Shown: in pieces, positions 43,441-52,451 of the stretch
Numbering within the stretch: position 1 is the stretch's first letter
How the letters are laid out: each line of letters opens with the position of its first letter
Assembly (NCBI GenBank): GCA_023432025.1
Contig: JAEYVE010000105.1
Location: forward strand, 1 to 59,056
Reading direction: 5' to 3'
Origin: Pseudomonadota bacterium
GTDB taxonomy: Bacteria; Myxococcota_A; Polyangia; Polyangiales; Polyangiaceae
DNA length: 59,056 nucleotides
The notes under the pieces: model-generated
Told to the model about the DNA's origin: nothing
Database searches by the model: none
Seen by the model: the letters and a program-made list of their open reading frames with translations, nothing else
Program-made: the position numbers and the translations under genes

Positions 43441-43947
43441 TCAATCTCGCTTCGGCGACATCGCGGGACGCAGCTCTTGTCGGAGCCCCAGCTTGAGCGC
43501 GACCTCGACCACGAGAAAAAGCGGCCCCACCAGAAGGCCCAGGATGTCATCCACGAACGCCGGCTTGCGCCCCTCCATCACGTGCCCCACGAGCTGAAAA
43601 GCCCAGCCCACGATGAAGAGCGACAGCGCCACCACGAGCCAAACGCCCGTGGTGCTTCCCGCCAGCGTCGTGCCGAACGCCACCGCGCCACCAAACAGCA
43701 CCGCCATGACCACGGCAAAGCGCAAATCGAGGCTCAGGTAAAACAATACCGCCCCCAAAGCGACCAGCACGACCGGCGAAAACGGCAGCCCCAAGGCGAT
43801 CACCCGCGGTCGCGCGAGCAGCCCCGCAATGCCGAGCACGATGAGCGGAATGCCAACGAAGTGCGTCGCCAGATTTCGTTTGTCGCGGTGGTACTCCGCG
43901 TAGTTGGCGAGGTGACGGACGAGCTTGCTGTTCACGGCTGACCTCAC
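43441..43947 (-). CDS. Mpo1-like (DUF962) membrane protein
   Basis: A 168-residue membrane protein of the DUF962/Mpo1 family. YHRDKRNLATHFVGIPLIVL and the late VGHVMEGRKPAFVDDILGL carry the conserved His residues. Eukaryotic Mpo1 is an iron-dependent dioxygenase acting on 2-hydroxy fatty acids, so a lipid-modifying role is possible. It has four hydrophobic segments. Start codon GTG at 43947 or 43935. Confidence 0.8.
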   Translation of the reverse strand: MRSAVNSKLVRHLANYAEYHRDKRNLATHFVGIPLIVLGIAGLLARPRVIALGLPFSPVVLVALGAVLFYLSLDLRFAVVMAVLFGGAVAFGTTLAGSTTGVWLVVALSLFIVGWAFQLVGHVMEGRKPAFVDDILGLLVGPLFLVVEVALKLGLRQELRPAMSPKRD

Positions 43948-44121
43948 TCGAGCGGTTTCATTGGGTCGTTCGCTTCCGAGCGCTCCCAGTATTCGGCTTC
44001 AAGTGTAGCCCATTCCGATGGCGCGAAACCCGCGCAAGTCGAAACGCGTGATTCGCGGGGGAGGCATCGCGCGGCAACGCACGGTGCTCCCGCACTCCGC
44101 CAGAGCGACAAGCGCGCTTCT

Positions 44122-44886
44122 TCAGCGCCCCGAAAGAAACGGAAGACGCTGAAATAGCCACTCCGGCGCGTTTCTGACGCAAAACATGATGTAACTCCAA
44201 AACCACGGAATGAAGACCTCCGGGCGCCCGCGATCCATGGCGCGCACGATGTTCCGCGCCACCCCGACGGGCTCACCGAAGAGCCGCGTCTTTTCGTGAT
44301 CCACCGTCATGGGGGTGTCCACGGGACCGAGCTTCAGCGTCGTAACCTTCACGCCCGAGTGGTAGAGGCGACTCCGCAGTCCCTGGAGGTACAGATTGAG
44401 GGCGCCCTTGGCCGTACCGTACGTGTAGTTGCGCGGGCGCCCGCGCTCTCCGGCGACGGACGTGATGACGCCGATACGCCCGCGCCGCTCCTGCTCGAAA
44501 TAGTTGGCGAGCGGAACGAGCAGGGCCACCACGCTCGTGAAGTTGGCCAGAAAAAGCCGCTCCGCCTCGGCAAACGAGCGTTCGCTTTCCAACTGATCGC
44601 CGAGATCTCCGTGAGCGATGAGCACGCGATCGACCCCACCGAGCACTTCGATGCACCCTCGAACGAGCGCTTCGCTCTCCCCGGTGCGCGCCAGATCGGC
44701 CGACTGCGACGTCACGTTTGCGGCCCCCAAGCGAGACACCAACGCGTCCAACTTGTCCTGCGAGCGCCCGACCAAATGCAAACGGTCGCCGCGCTCTGCG
44801 TGGAGCCGCGCCACCTCGGCGGCGATCGCCGACGTAGCGCCAAAAATGAGCACGCGCTCGGGCCGAGCGGAAGGAGAGGTGGCCAT
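44122..44886 (-). CDS. SDR-family oxidoreductase, DprE2-like
   Basis: A 254-residue short-chain dehydrogenase. The cofactor-binding GATSAIAAEVARLHAERGDR, the NAD-ribose acid region, Asn-Phe in LANFTSVVAL, the catalytic Ser region VITSVAGERGRP and YxxxK (YTYGTAKGAL) are all present. A C-terminal hydrophobic tail (FIPWFWSYIMFCV) suggests a membrane link. It resembles the reductases that finish decaprenylphospho-arabinose synthesis, but no partner oxidase is seen here. The ATG at 44886 starts the fold directly. Confidence 0.85.
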   Translation of the reverse strand: MATSPSARPERVLIFGATSAIAAEVARLHAERGDRLHLVGRSQDKLDALVSRLGAANVTSQSADLARTGESEALVRGCIEVLGGVDRVLIAHGDLGDQLESERSFAEAERLFLANFTSVVALLVPLANYFEQERRGRIGVITSVAGERGRPRNYTYGTAKGALNLYLQGLRSRLYHSGVKVTTLKLGPVDTPMTVDHEKTRLFGEPVGVARNIVRAMDRGRPEVFIPWFWSYIMFCVRNAPEWLFQRLPFLSGR

Positions 44887-45078
44887 CGATGACGACCGCG
44901 ACCATCTCACGAAGACAGCACGCGGAAAACCACCTCCCGACGAGCTAGACGGCAGGTCCGCTCGAAGGTCCTCGGCGCGCACACAAGCAGCTCCGCCGGC
45001 CTCAAATAGCGGCTTCAACGGCTTCGCAGTGATGGAAAATGCCGCTCCAGATCGTGACCGAATGCCCCGCACCCCTTA

Positions 45079-47328
45079 ATGTCGCAGGTCATGCTCGGCC
45101 GCGTCTGGCATCTGGAGACGTTCGTGGGGGAGCCGGTGAAGCTGTCGCTCCAGCGAGAGCTTCACTCGCCGTCGCCTCGCAGCGCGTTGGAGGAGCTCGA
45201 AATGGAGCGCCTCATCGACGCGCTGATCTACTCGCTCGATGAGCCCCGCCGTCGCGCCCTCGAGTCCATCTACCGCGAGCTCACGGGCGCACAGGTCCCG
45301 TTCGTCTACAGCCCCTTCGAGCTCAGCGGCGATCGATGGTGTCAGGAAGTCCGGCGCACATTCGAACAAGCCGCCCAAAGCGGCCATCTCCACGTCGAAG
45401 TGATGCAGCGTCCTCGCGTGGCGGTGCGACAAGAAGCACCCAAGCCGCACCCCACGATGGCTCTACGACCTCAGGAGCCTCCCCCGGAGCCTTCGTGGTT
45501 CGAAGTGCGGCTGGTGGACGAGGTCGGCGAGCCGCTCGACGGCGTCGAGCTATCGTTCTCGAGCGGCAGCACCAAGAATACGCTAACGACCAACGGCGAT
45601 GGCGTCGCGCGCTTCATGGCGCTCGACGCAAGCTTCGGCTCCGTTCACGTGGTCAGCACGAGCGCGCTCCGCGAAAAGCTCCAAGAACGCTGGTCCAAGC
45701 CGCGGCAAGGCGTGTTGGCAGACGAGCCCCTCCTGCAACGCTTGCTCTTCAGCCCTGATCTGCCGTCCGTCAGACTCGAGAGCGAAACGCGCCAAACGGT
45801 GAGCATTCAGCCTCGCATCGAGCAAGCACGCCTCTTGGGTGGCTATTTCGACACGAACAAAACGTTCTTGCTCCCCAGCGGCATCCGAGACGTCCAGGGC
45901 GTCAAGCGCCTTCATCAACGCAACACTCACACCGAGCTCCTCATCGTCGGCCACACCGACACGTCGGGAGATCCGGCCGTCAACGATCCGCTCAGCTTTC
46001 AGCGCGCGGAGAGCCTCAAGGAGTACCTCCAGGGGAACGCCGCGGCGTGGTTCGAACGCTACGGCACCCGGTTTCCTCCAGCGCAGCGTTGGGGCGCCAC
46101 CGAAGACAGCCTCATGATTCGGGCGCTGCAAACCCAAGGCCCCAGCTTCCCCGAGGGTGACGACTTGGACCGCGGGAACGCCACCAAGTGGTACCAAGAG
46201 TGGCACAATCGGCTTCCACCTTCGGAGAGAGCTCCCCAGTGGGAGCAGCTCGCCGAAGACGGAATCATCGGCCCGAAGACGCGCGGCCAACTGGTCGCGG
46301 ACTACATGCTTTTGTCGGGCCCGCCGCTGCCGGAAGACGTTGCCATCACGACGCGCGGCGCGGGGGAAAACTTCCCTCTGGACGAGACCGGCGAGCAGCT
46401 CGACACGAAGCCGGCGGATGGGCAACGAGACGCCACCGACCGTCGCGTCGACGTTTTCTTCTTCGACAAGGATTTCGGCATTCAACCGCCAGCGCCGCCA
46501 GGAACTCAGCTGGAAAAAGGCAGCGTGGAGTACCCGGAGTGGTGGCATCGCGCGCACCCAAAACACAACTTCGGTCTCGATACGTTCACCCTGAAGCTGT
46601 ACTTGCACGACGAGCACCAAATGCTCATGCCCAACGAGCGCTACGAGCTCACCATCGCAAACGAAACACGCCAAGGAACGACGGACGACACCGGCCTACT
46701 TTTGGAATCCGACTTACCGAAGTCAGAAACCTGTGTGCTTCGCTGGAAAGAGAAACACCCGTTCTACCCGCCCCGACCAGGAGAGAGCATCGACGTCTTC
46801 CTTCACGCGAGCACGACGCCCACCTTCCTGTTTCGACGCGTGCTCACGCTCGTTCCACCGTCCTCGGCGCCCCTCGCCGTTGCGTCGACACGGCTGGACA
46901 ACCTGGGCTATACGGATGACGACTTCTCCAAGAACTGGGCGCAGTTTCAGCTGGACTACGACCTGGCGGAGGAGGGCGGCGTGAAGCCCTTCTTCGACCA
47001 AAGAGTCTTCGACCATTTGGCTGCCGTCCACGGCGAAGGTCTAGAGCCACAACTCGACCCTCGCTTGGCGGACGGCCCCGAGCCCGAGCCCGAAGAGTTC
47101 GAGGACGACGCTCGCTACGCGAGCGCCATCGAGCTCGACTTGGTCGATCCCTCGGGCGCGGCCGTGCCGAGCGAAGAGTTCGAGCTCCGAAGCCCGGACG
47201 GAACAGTCGTGACTCGAGGCAACCTCGACGGAAACGGCCGCGCCATCGTGTTCGATCTTCCACAAGAGGAGTACTTGGTGAGCTTCCCGCGTTTGCACCA
47301 AAACTCCTGGAGCGCAGTCAAGGCGTAG
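45079..47328 (+). CDS. OmpA-like and peptidoglycan-binding domain protein
   Basis: A 749-residue protein without a clear signal peptide. From about residue 235 a segment resembles an OmpA C-terminal peptidoglycan-binding domain (FDTNKTFLLPSGIRDVQGVK, LLIVGHTDTSGDPAVNDPLS, QRAESLKEYL), but its end is extended; within the extension is a PG-binding-like stretch (GIIGPKTRGQLVADYMLLSG). Carboxypeptidase-regulatory-like beta domains flank it on both sides (FEVRLVDEVGEPLDGVELSF; LDLVDPSGAAVPSEEFELRS). It is the first gene of a coupled operon and may carry or dock wall-active effectors. ATG at 45079. Confidence 0.6.
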   Translation: MSQVMLGRVWHLETFVGEPVKLSLQRELHSPSPRSALEELEMERLIDALIYSLDEPRRRALESIYRELTGAQVPFVYSPFELSGDRWCQEVRRTFEQAAQSGHLHVEVMQRPRVAVRQEAPKPHPTMALRPQEPPPEPSWFEVRLVDEVGEPLDGVELSFSSGSTKNTLTTNGDGVARFMALDASFGSVHVVSTSALREKLQERWSKPRQGVLADEPLLQRLLFSPDLPSVRLESETRQTVSIQPRIEQARLLGGYFDTNKTFLLPSGIRDVQGVKRLHQRNTHTELLIVGHTDTSGDPAVNDPLSFQRAESLKEYLQGNAAAWFERYGTRFPPAQRWGATEDSLMIRALQTQGPSFPEGDDLDRGNATKWYQEWHNRLPPSERAPQWEQLAEDGIIGPKTRGQLVADYMLLSGPPLPEDVAITTRGAGENFPLDETGEQLDTKPADGQRDATDRRVDVFFFDKDFGIQPPAPPGTQLEKGSVEYPEWWHRAHPKHNFGLDTFTLKLYLHDEHQMLMPNERYELTIANETRQGTTDDTGLLLESDLPKSETCVLRWKEKHPFYPPRPGESIDVFLHASTTPTFLFRRVLTLVPPSSAPLAVASTRLDNLGYTDDDFSKNWAQFQLDYDLAEEGGVKPFFDQRVFDHLAAVHGEGLEPQLDPRLADGPEPEPEEFEDDARYASAIELDLVDPSGAAVPSEEFELRSPDGTVVTRGNLDGNGRAIVFDLPQEEYLVSFPRLHQNSWSAVKA

Positions 47329-47330
47329 TC

Positions 47331-48476
47331 ATGGCAGACGCAACCGCTACACCCCAGATCACGGATCCTCAGTTCCTGAACGATTGGGAGCGCACCACGG
47401 ACGGCGGCACGGTTCACGTCTTTCAAGAAACGGCCGGCCCCTACAAGAAGGTCCAGCTCTTCAACTTTACGTTTCTGGGCACCACCTTCACGTCCCAAAC
47501 CTACGTCGGCCGCGCTGACTCCGGCCGAGGCGCCATCGTCGAAGAGCACAAGGGAGCAGGCGTCTGCGCCGAGCTACGTGACCTGCTCTTTCGAGCGCAG
47601 CGCCGAATTTACCGCTCCTACGCCGCAGAAATGTCGAGCACCGGCGGCACCCCAACGGAAAGCGGCTTCAGAGCCTGGTGCGGCGTGCGCGTGGTTTCCG
47701 GATGGCAGTTTCGCTCGAAGCAACACAGCCGAGGAGCAGCCATCGACATCGACGCAACGTTCAATCCGTATGTCGTGACGCGCACGGGAGCTGAGCTTGG
47801 TGGCGAAAAACACAAGGATGTGTCGAGCACCAAGCTAGCTGAACTGCGAGAGAGGGCAATGCAGGTTTATGCAAATGCTTACTCGCTACTATACGGAGAA
47901 GATCTACCCGATAATCAGATGTCCGAAGCTGCTCGCACCGAGCCCGCCGGCCCCGCTTACGATCGCTTCGCGGCCGTTCACTACGCGCTCCGCGCGTACT
48001 TTGCTCTCGGATATCTTCAAACAAGCAAGAATCGACTGCGACCCACGGAGGTCGGCTTCAGTCGTCCTTTCGAACCAGCCTCGGAACCTGGCTCATTCCT
48101 CTTCGAGCTGGAGCGCTATCGGCACCTCTTGAAGGGCGTGAACAAGACGCCGCCCCGATTGCTCTACGATAGCATCCGGAAGGACTATGACCTTCTGCGT
48201 ACCGCCATGGTGTACGGCTCGTTGAAGCCTGCATCACCGGGCTTCGCCGGATTGGGCGTCCAATTCCCGGAGGGATCGCGTGACCCCTGTCATGGGTTCC
48301 TCAGCATCCGCAAAGAAATCGCGGTCGGTATCCGAGAAGAAGGTGCCCGTTGGGGGGCTATCGACTTCGGTCCTCAGCAGAACGGGGACATCATGCATTT
48401 CGACCTTGGCTCCGTGCAGACTGCAACCACGACTGACCCCAACGAGCAGAAATTGCTCTACAACCAAAAAACGTAA
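47331..48476 (+). CDS. M15-like D-Ala-D-Ala carboxypeptidase
   Basis: A 381-residue putative zinc peptidase of peptidoglycan stem peptides. The metal-binding motif is SKQHSRGAAIDID (His and Asp ligands), followed by GDIMHFDL near the end that supplies the last His. An N-terminal domain of about 95 residues precedes it (DGGTVHVFQETAGPYKKVQL). No signal peptide is visible, so it would need dedicated export if it acts outside. It starts two bases after the previous gene and is followed 11 bases later by a lipoprotein. Part of the gene (about 47.8 kb) has lower GC. Confidence 0.75.
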   Translation: MADATATPQITDPQFLNDWERTTDGGTVHVFQETAGPYKKVQLFNFTFLGTTFTSQTYVGRADSGRGAIVEEHKGAGVCAELRDLLFRAQRRIYRSYAAEMSSTGGTPTESGFRAWCGVRVVSGWQFRSKQHSRGAAIDIDATFNPYVVTRTGAELGGEKHKDVSSTKLAELRERAMQVYANAYSLLYGEDLPDNQMSEAARTEPAGPAYDRFAAVHYALRAYFALGYLQTSKNRLRPTEVGFSRPFEPASEPGSFLFELERYRHLLKGVNKTPPRLLYDSIRKDYDLLRTAMVYGSLKPASPGFAGLGVQFPEGSRDPCHGFLSIRKEIAVGIREEGARWGAIDFGPQQNGDIMHFDLGSVQTATTTDPNEQKLLYNQKT

Positions 48477-48487
48477 AGCAGAGCGCC

Positions 48488-49705
48488 ATGGTCCTCGGTA
48501 AGAACCTCGCAATTTGGCTGATGCTCGCAATCTCACTCACGGGCTGCGCCTGCAGCAAGGCGAGTCCGCCATCTCCCGCCTCCAGCCAGACGTCCCCGGG
48601 GTCGGTCGAAAGCAAGACTGCCTCCGCCAACGACTCGGCAAGGCACGAACCCGCGGCCTTTCCCAAAGTCGCCCCCGATGGCTCTCCGCTCTTCGAGCGT
48701 TTCGTCGGAACGGCGTGTGCCCTCTCACGCGCGGGAGAAGTTTGGTGCCCGCGCCCGGATCTCTCCCAGTCTCTCGAGTACGAGAGAATGAACTACCCAG
48801 CGCACGTCGTGCGTGTCGCTGGCGCCTGGCCGTTCAACTACTTGCTCACAGCGCAAGGGCAGGTGTTCATTGCTGGCAAGTTCGTTCCCACGGCACCAGG
48901 GGCAAAAGAGATTGACTATTCCGTACCAAGGCCCGTCCAGGGGTTGAATGACGTGATAGAGCTTGGTTCGTTCTCCGGCGCCGTCTTTGCCCTGCACAAG
49001 AGCGGCGAGGTCGATACCTGGCGGGTCGAAGCGCTCAGCAACGAGGATGTACTTACGACTGGTGTCACGTTCACGCCTCGCGAGCAAGTGAAGCCCGGTG
49101 GGTTCGATAGGATGTTCGTGGGCACCAGCGGTCGTTGCTACGCGAAGGGGGAGCAACTGATGTGTGAAAATCGCGCCGATCCGCTGAATACCACAAGAGT
49201 CGACTTGCCGGTGCCCACCGCAGACATCGCAACCCTTTGGTTCTCCATAGGCCTCTGTGTCGCCTCGTCCAAGGGGACGACTCACTGCTGGCGCGAAGGC
49301 GAATCCATTCTCACCAATAAGACAACGGAGAAAGGCGCCGAGCTCGGCTATCACGAGATGCCTTTGCAACTCAAACTCATTGCAGGAAAGCCGACCGCCT
49401 TCTTCGGCGTGGACGTTCAGAACAACCTCTGGACTTGGTCCGGCCCTTGGAAAGCACCTGTCAAGCTCGAACGCTTCGGCAAGGTCGTCGACTTCGACGC
49501 TTACAACACTTGCGTGATCTCCGTCGATGGAACGCTTCGCTGCCGCTCGCTCTCACGCGGCGTTGGCACCGGAGACCAACTCGAGGTCAACGGCGTTCCC
49601 GGACCTGTTCGGTACACCAAGACTCCCACCTCATCACAAGACGCCAACGCTCCACCGAAGCCCCTGCCGAAGGCCGAACGCGCAGCGCCGTCGCCGGCCC
49701 CGTGA
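48488..49705 (+). CDS. RCC1-like lipoprotein, possible immunity partner
   Basis: A 405-residue lipoprotein with signal MVLGKNLAIWLMLAISLTGC. After a Ser/Pro-rich spacer, repeats with CALSRAGEVWCP, YLLTAQGQVFIAGKF, GLCVASSKGTTHCW and TCVISVDGTLRC show an RCC1-like propeller. The next gene is a shortened copy of it. Its position directly behind the M15 peptidase, with an 11-base gap, would suit a periplasmic immunity protein, but that is inference. Confidence 0.72.
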   Translation: MVLGKNLAIWLMLAISLTGCACSKASPPSPASSQTSPGSVESKTASANDSARHEPAAFPKVAPDGSPLFERFVGTACALSRAGEVWCPRPDLSQSLEYERMNYPAHVVRVAGAWPFNYLLTAQGQVFIAGKFVPTAPGAKEIDYSVPRPVQGLNDVIELGSFSGAVFALHKSGEVDTWRVEALSNEDVLTTGVTFTPREQVKPGGFDRMFVGTSGRCYAKGEQLMCENRADPLNTTRVDLPVPTADIATLWFSIGLCVASSKGTTHCWREGESILTNKTTEKGAELGYHEMPLQLKLIAGKPTAFFGVDVQNNLWTWSGPWKAPVKLERFGKVVDFDAYNTCVISVDGTLRCRSLSRGVGTGDQLEVNGVPGPVRYTKTPTSSQDANAPPKPLPKAERAAPSPAP

Positions 49706-49707
49706 AC

Positions 49708-50656
49708 ATGGTCACGCCCGAGTTGAAACGCCTCGCAACGGGCATGGTACTGGCGGCCTCACTCACGGGCTGCGCCTGCAGTAAAGCCAGTCCGCCGTCT
49801 CCCGTCTCCAGCCAAACGTCCCCGGGGCCGGTCGGAAGCAAGCCTGGGGCCGCCAACGATTCGTCACCGCGCGAAGCCGCCCTACCCAAGGTCGCGCCTG
49901 ATGGCTCTCCGCTCTTCGAGCGTTTTGTCCGAACGGCGTGTGCGCTCTCACGCTCCGGAGATATCTGGTGCCCGCGCTCGGATCTCTCCCAGTCTCTCGA
50001 GTACGAGAAGATGAACTACCCGGCGCACGTCGTGCGCGTCGCTAGCGCTTGGCCGTTCAACTACTTGCTCACCGCGCAAGGGCAGGTGTTCATTGCTGGC
50101 AAGTTCGTGCCCACTGCACCAGGGGCAAAAGAGATTGACTACTCCAGGCTCGCAGCTGCTGTGCGGCGAACGATTGGACCCGCGAAACACGGTGCAAGCT
50201 CGCTTGCCCTTCCATACATCCGATATCGTGGACTTCCGACTCTCGTCTGACGTCTGTGTCGCCTCCGCGAAAGGGGTGACACACTGCTGGCAGCGAGCAT
50301 CAGAAGCTCTCACGAGTCAGGCGTCGCAGGCGGACCTTGAGCAGCGGCACTACGAGGTACCACTTCGGCTCAAGCTGCTCGCAAGTGAATCATCTGCGTT
50401 CTTCGGTGTAGACTCCCAGAACGATCTTTGGACCTGGTCGGGTCCCGGGGGGAAGCCCGTGAAGCTCGAACGCTTCGGCAAGACGGTCGATATCGACGCC
50501 TACAACACCTGCATCATCTCTACGGATGGAGCGCTCCGTTGCCACGATCGGAACCTGGGTGTCGGCACCGGAGACCAACTCGAGGTGAACGGCGTTCCCG
50601 GTCCCGTTGCGGTACGCCAAGACTCCCACCTCCACGACGCCATGAGCACTCCATGA
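49708..50656 (+). pseudogene. Duplicated, broken copy of the RCC1-like lipoprotein
   Basis: It begins two bases after the previous gene with a new lipoprotein signal (MVLAASLTGCACSKASPP). It copies the first gene closely up to KEIDYS (about 50145). There about 225 bases are deleted and the frame shifts; the rest reads QLLCGERLDPRNTVQARLPF and VCVASAKGVTHCWQ in another frame. One inserted base near 50605 shifts it again. So the copy cannot give a full protein, unless the breaks are sequencing errors. Confidence 0.7.
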
Positions 50657-51708
50657 GCACCCGCCACACCGTACAAGCTGGCGAAACCATTTCCCAAATT
50701 GCGCAGCGCTTCGGCTTTCAGGACTGGCGCTTCGTGTGGGACGCGTTGGAAAACGGGGAGCTTCGCGCCAGGCGCGGAGAGCCGCGGAATATCCGCCCCG
50801 GTGACGAGGTGTTCATTCCGCCTCGGACGCCACGCACCGAGAAGGTGATGAGCGGTGCGCGAGGAGCGTTTCAGCTGACTGCGCCCCCACCGCTCGACGT
50901 GTTCGAGGTAGGATTCTTCGACAAGGCCGCGCCTTCAGAGCCAATCCCAGCGCTGAAAGTAACGCTGCGTCTTCCGGGAAGTCCGGAGCTGAAGAAGTTC
51001 ACGACCAGCCAGGCGGGGATCATCCGGCTCGAGGGCGCCGAAGTTGGCACCGGAGAAGTCGAGGTCTCGGACATCCTGGACGAGCGCGCGGACCCGCACA
51101 TTTCGTATCAACATCTCGCGGGTCAAACCTTGCGCACAGGTGAGTCGCACGTCGTCGAGCTCCCGGACAAGCGCAAGGTGGCGGACAAGGTCGCCGCTGC
51201 GCTCCGCATCCAACGCAGAGCCGCCTGGGGTGCGGCAAAGCCGACCAAAACTCTGGAGCCCGATTGGGACTACGACACCATCGTGATTCACCACTCGGGC
51301 GACAGCGGAGAAAAGGTCGTCAAGGCTCTGCAAACGAAGCAGATGGCCAAGGGCTACGACGACATCGCCTACGAGTACGTCGTGCAGCTCGACGGATCGA
51401 TCGCCGAGGGACGTCACTTGGCGTTCAAGTCGGCGGCGAACTCCGGGCAGAACGCGCAAAAGCTCGCCATTCTCGTAGCGGGAGACTTCGAACACGGCGT
51501 CTTCGACTTCGACGACGATGACCCGACGCCGGCTGCCCTGGACGCTGTGGTGCGCCTCGTCGAGGAGCTGAAGCGTCACTTTCCGCTCAAGAAGCTCGTG
51601 GGCCACCGGGATCTGCCGCGGGCGGCCGGCACCACCGAGTGCCCAGGCGGAGAGCTGTACAAGCTGCTGCCCGGGCTTCGAGCTCGCACGGGCTTGGCGG
51701 GACCGTGA
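50653..51708 (+). CDS. LysM-domain N-acetylmuramoyl-L-alanine amidase
   Basis: A 351-residue protein. Residues 1-56 form a LysM domain (HTVQAGETISQIAQRFGFQD to GDEVFIPP) that binds peptidoglycan. A beta-rich middle of about 100 residues follows. The C-terminus is an Amidase_2/PGRP domain with zinc ligands in VIHHSGDSG, and GHRDLPRAAGTTECPGGELY. It should cleave the amide bond between MurNAc and L-alanine. There is no signal peptide. It overlaps the following membrane protein by four bases (GTGA). Confidence 0.85.
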   Translation: MSTRHTVQAGETISQIAQRFGFQDWRFVWDALENGELRARRGEPRNIRPGDEVFIPPRTPRTEKVMSGARGAFQLTAPPPLDVFEVGFFDKAAPSEPIPALKVTLRLPGSPELKKFTTSQAGIIRLEGAEVGTGEVEVSDILDERADPHISYQHLAGQTLRTGESHVVELPDKRKVADKVAAALRIQRRAAWGAAKPTKTLEPDWDYDTIVIHHSGDSGEKVVKALQTKQMAKGYDDIAYEYVVQLDGSIAEGRHLAFKSAANSGQNAQKLAILVAGDFEHGVFDFDDDDPTPAALDAVVRLVEELKRHFPLKKLVGHRDLPRAAGTTECPGGELYKLLPGLRARTGLAGP

Positions 51709-52379
51709 ACCGCTGGCTACGAGCCAGCTTGGTGGGTTGCGCTGCGGCGCTGCTGCTCCTGCGCTCGTTCTCGTACGAGTTTTTCTTCGTTGCCGAGGAC
51801 GTGGGAGGTTTGGCGCTCACTTGGGTGCCATCGTGGTCGACGTTTCGCCAAGTCGACGCCTTGCCCCCTCCTCACGCCGTTTGGTTTCAGGTGGGCGACG
51901 AGCACGGCGTGCCTTGGACGAGCGCGTTCAACTGGCTCGTGACCGACGGGCTCTGCGGCGCTCTGCTCCTCGTAGCACTCGGGGAGCTCTTTCACCGGCG
52001 GTCGTTGGCTCGGCGTTCGCGGCGCCTGCTCTTGGGAGCGTTTTCAGCTGTTGCCTTCGCCGCAGCCTTAATTCGGCTCTTCACCTACCGGCTCCTCGAC
52101 TACGAGGCGCGCTTCTTCGCGATTGCATTCGGGTGGTCCGGTGAACAGCCCTCGCGAATCGCCGTGGCGGACGAAAGCGGCGCCTCGCTGCTCGTCTCGG
52201 TCACCCCGACGTGGTTGGCCATTCACGCATTCGTCGTTTCGCACTGGCTGACCGCGGTGCTCGTCGCCCTCGCGGCGCTGTCGCTGGAGCGCGCGTCGCG
52301 CAGGGCCGCAGATTTCCGGAGCGTCCAAGGCCCGTCCGGGAGCGGGGACCCAAGCGCGAGTCGCGCCGGGCAACGCTGA
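51705..52379 (+). CDS. Hydrophobic membrane protein coupled to the amidase
   Basis: A 224-residue protein with about four membrane helices (SLVGCAAALLLLRSFSYEFF; LCGALLLVALGELF; LLGAFSAVAFAAALIRLF; LTAVLVALAALSLE). I do not recognise the family. The GTG start overlaps the amidase stop, so the two are translationally coupled, as in effector/immunity pairs. It may protect against the amidase or help its export. Confidence 0.65.
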   Translation: MNRWLRASLVGCAAALLLLRSFSYEFFFVAEDVGGLALTWVPSWSTFRQVDALPPPHAVWFQVGDEHGVPWTSAFNWLVTDGLCGALLLVALGELFHRRSLARRSRRLLLGAFSAVAFAAALIRLFTYRLLDYEARFFAIAFGWSGEQPSRIAVADESGASLLVSVTPTWLAIHAFVVSHWLTAVLVALAALSLERASRRAADFRSVQGPSGSGDPSASRAGQR

Positions 52380-52451
52380 CGCGGTTGGCCGAGCGAGGCG
52401 TCCGCTGTACGTTGCGCGCCCCGTGCACGAGACGCGCGCGGGCGTTGCCCC

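Noticed and set aside
43944..44276. Open frame overlapping the start of the Mpo1-like gene
   Set aside because: Its stop overlaps the next start, but it has no credible start and runs through the 3' end of the SDR gene.
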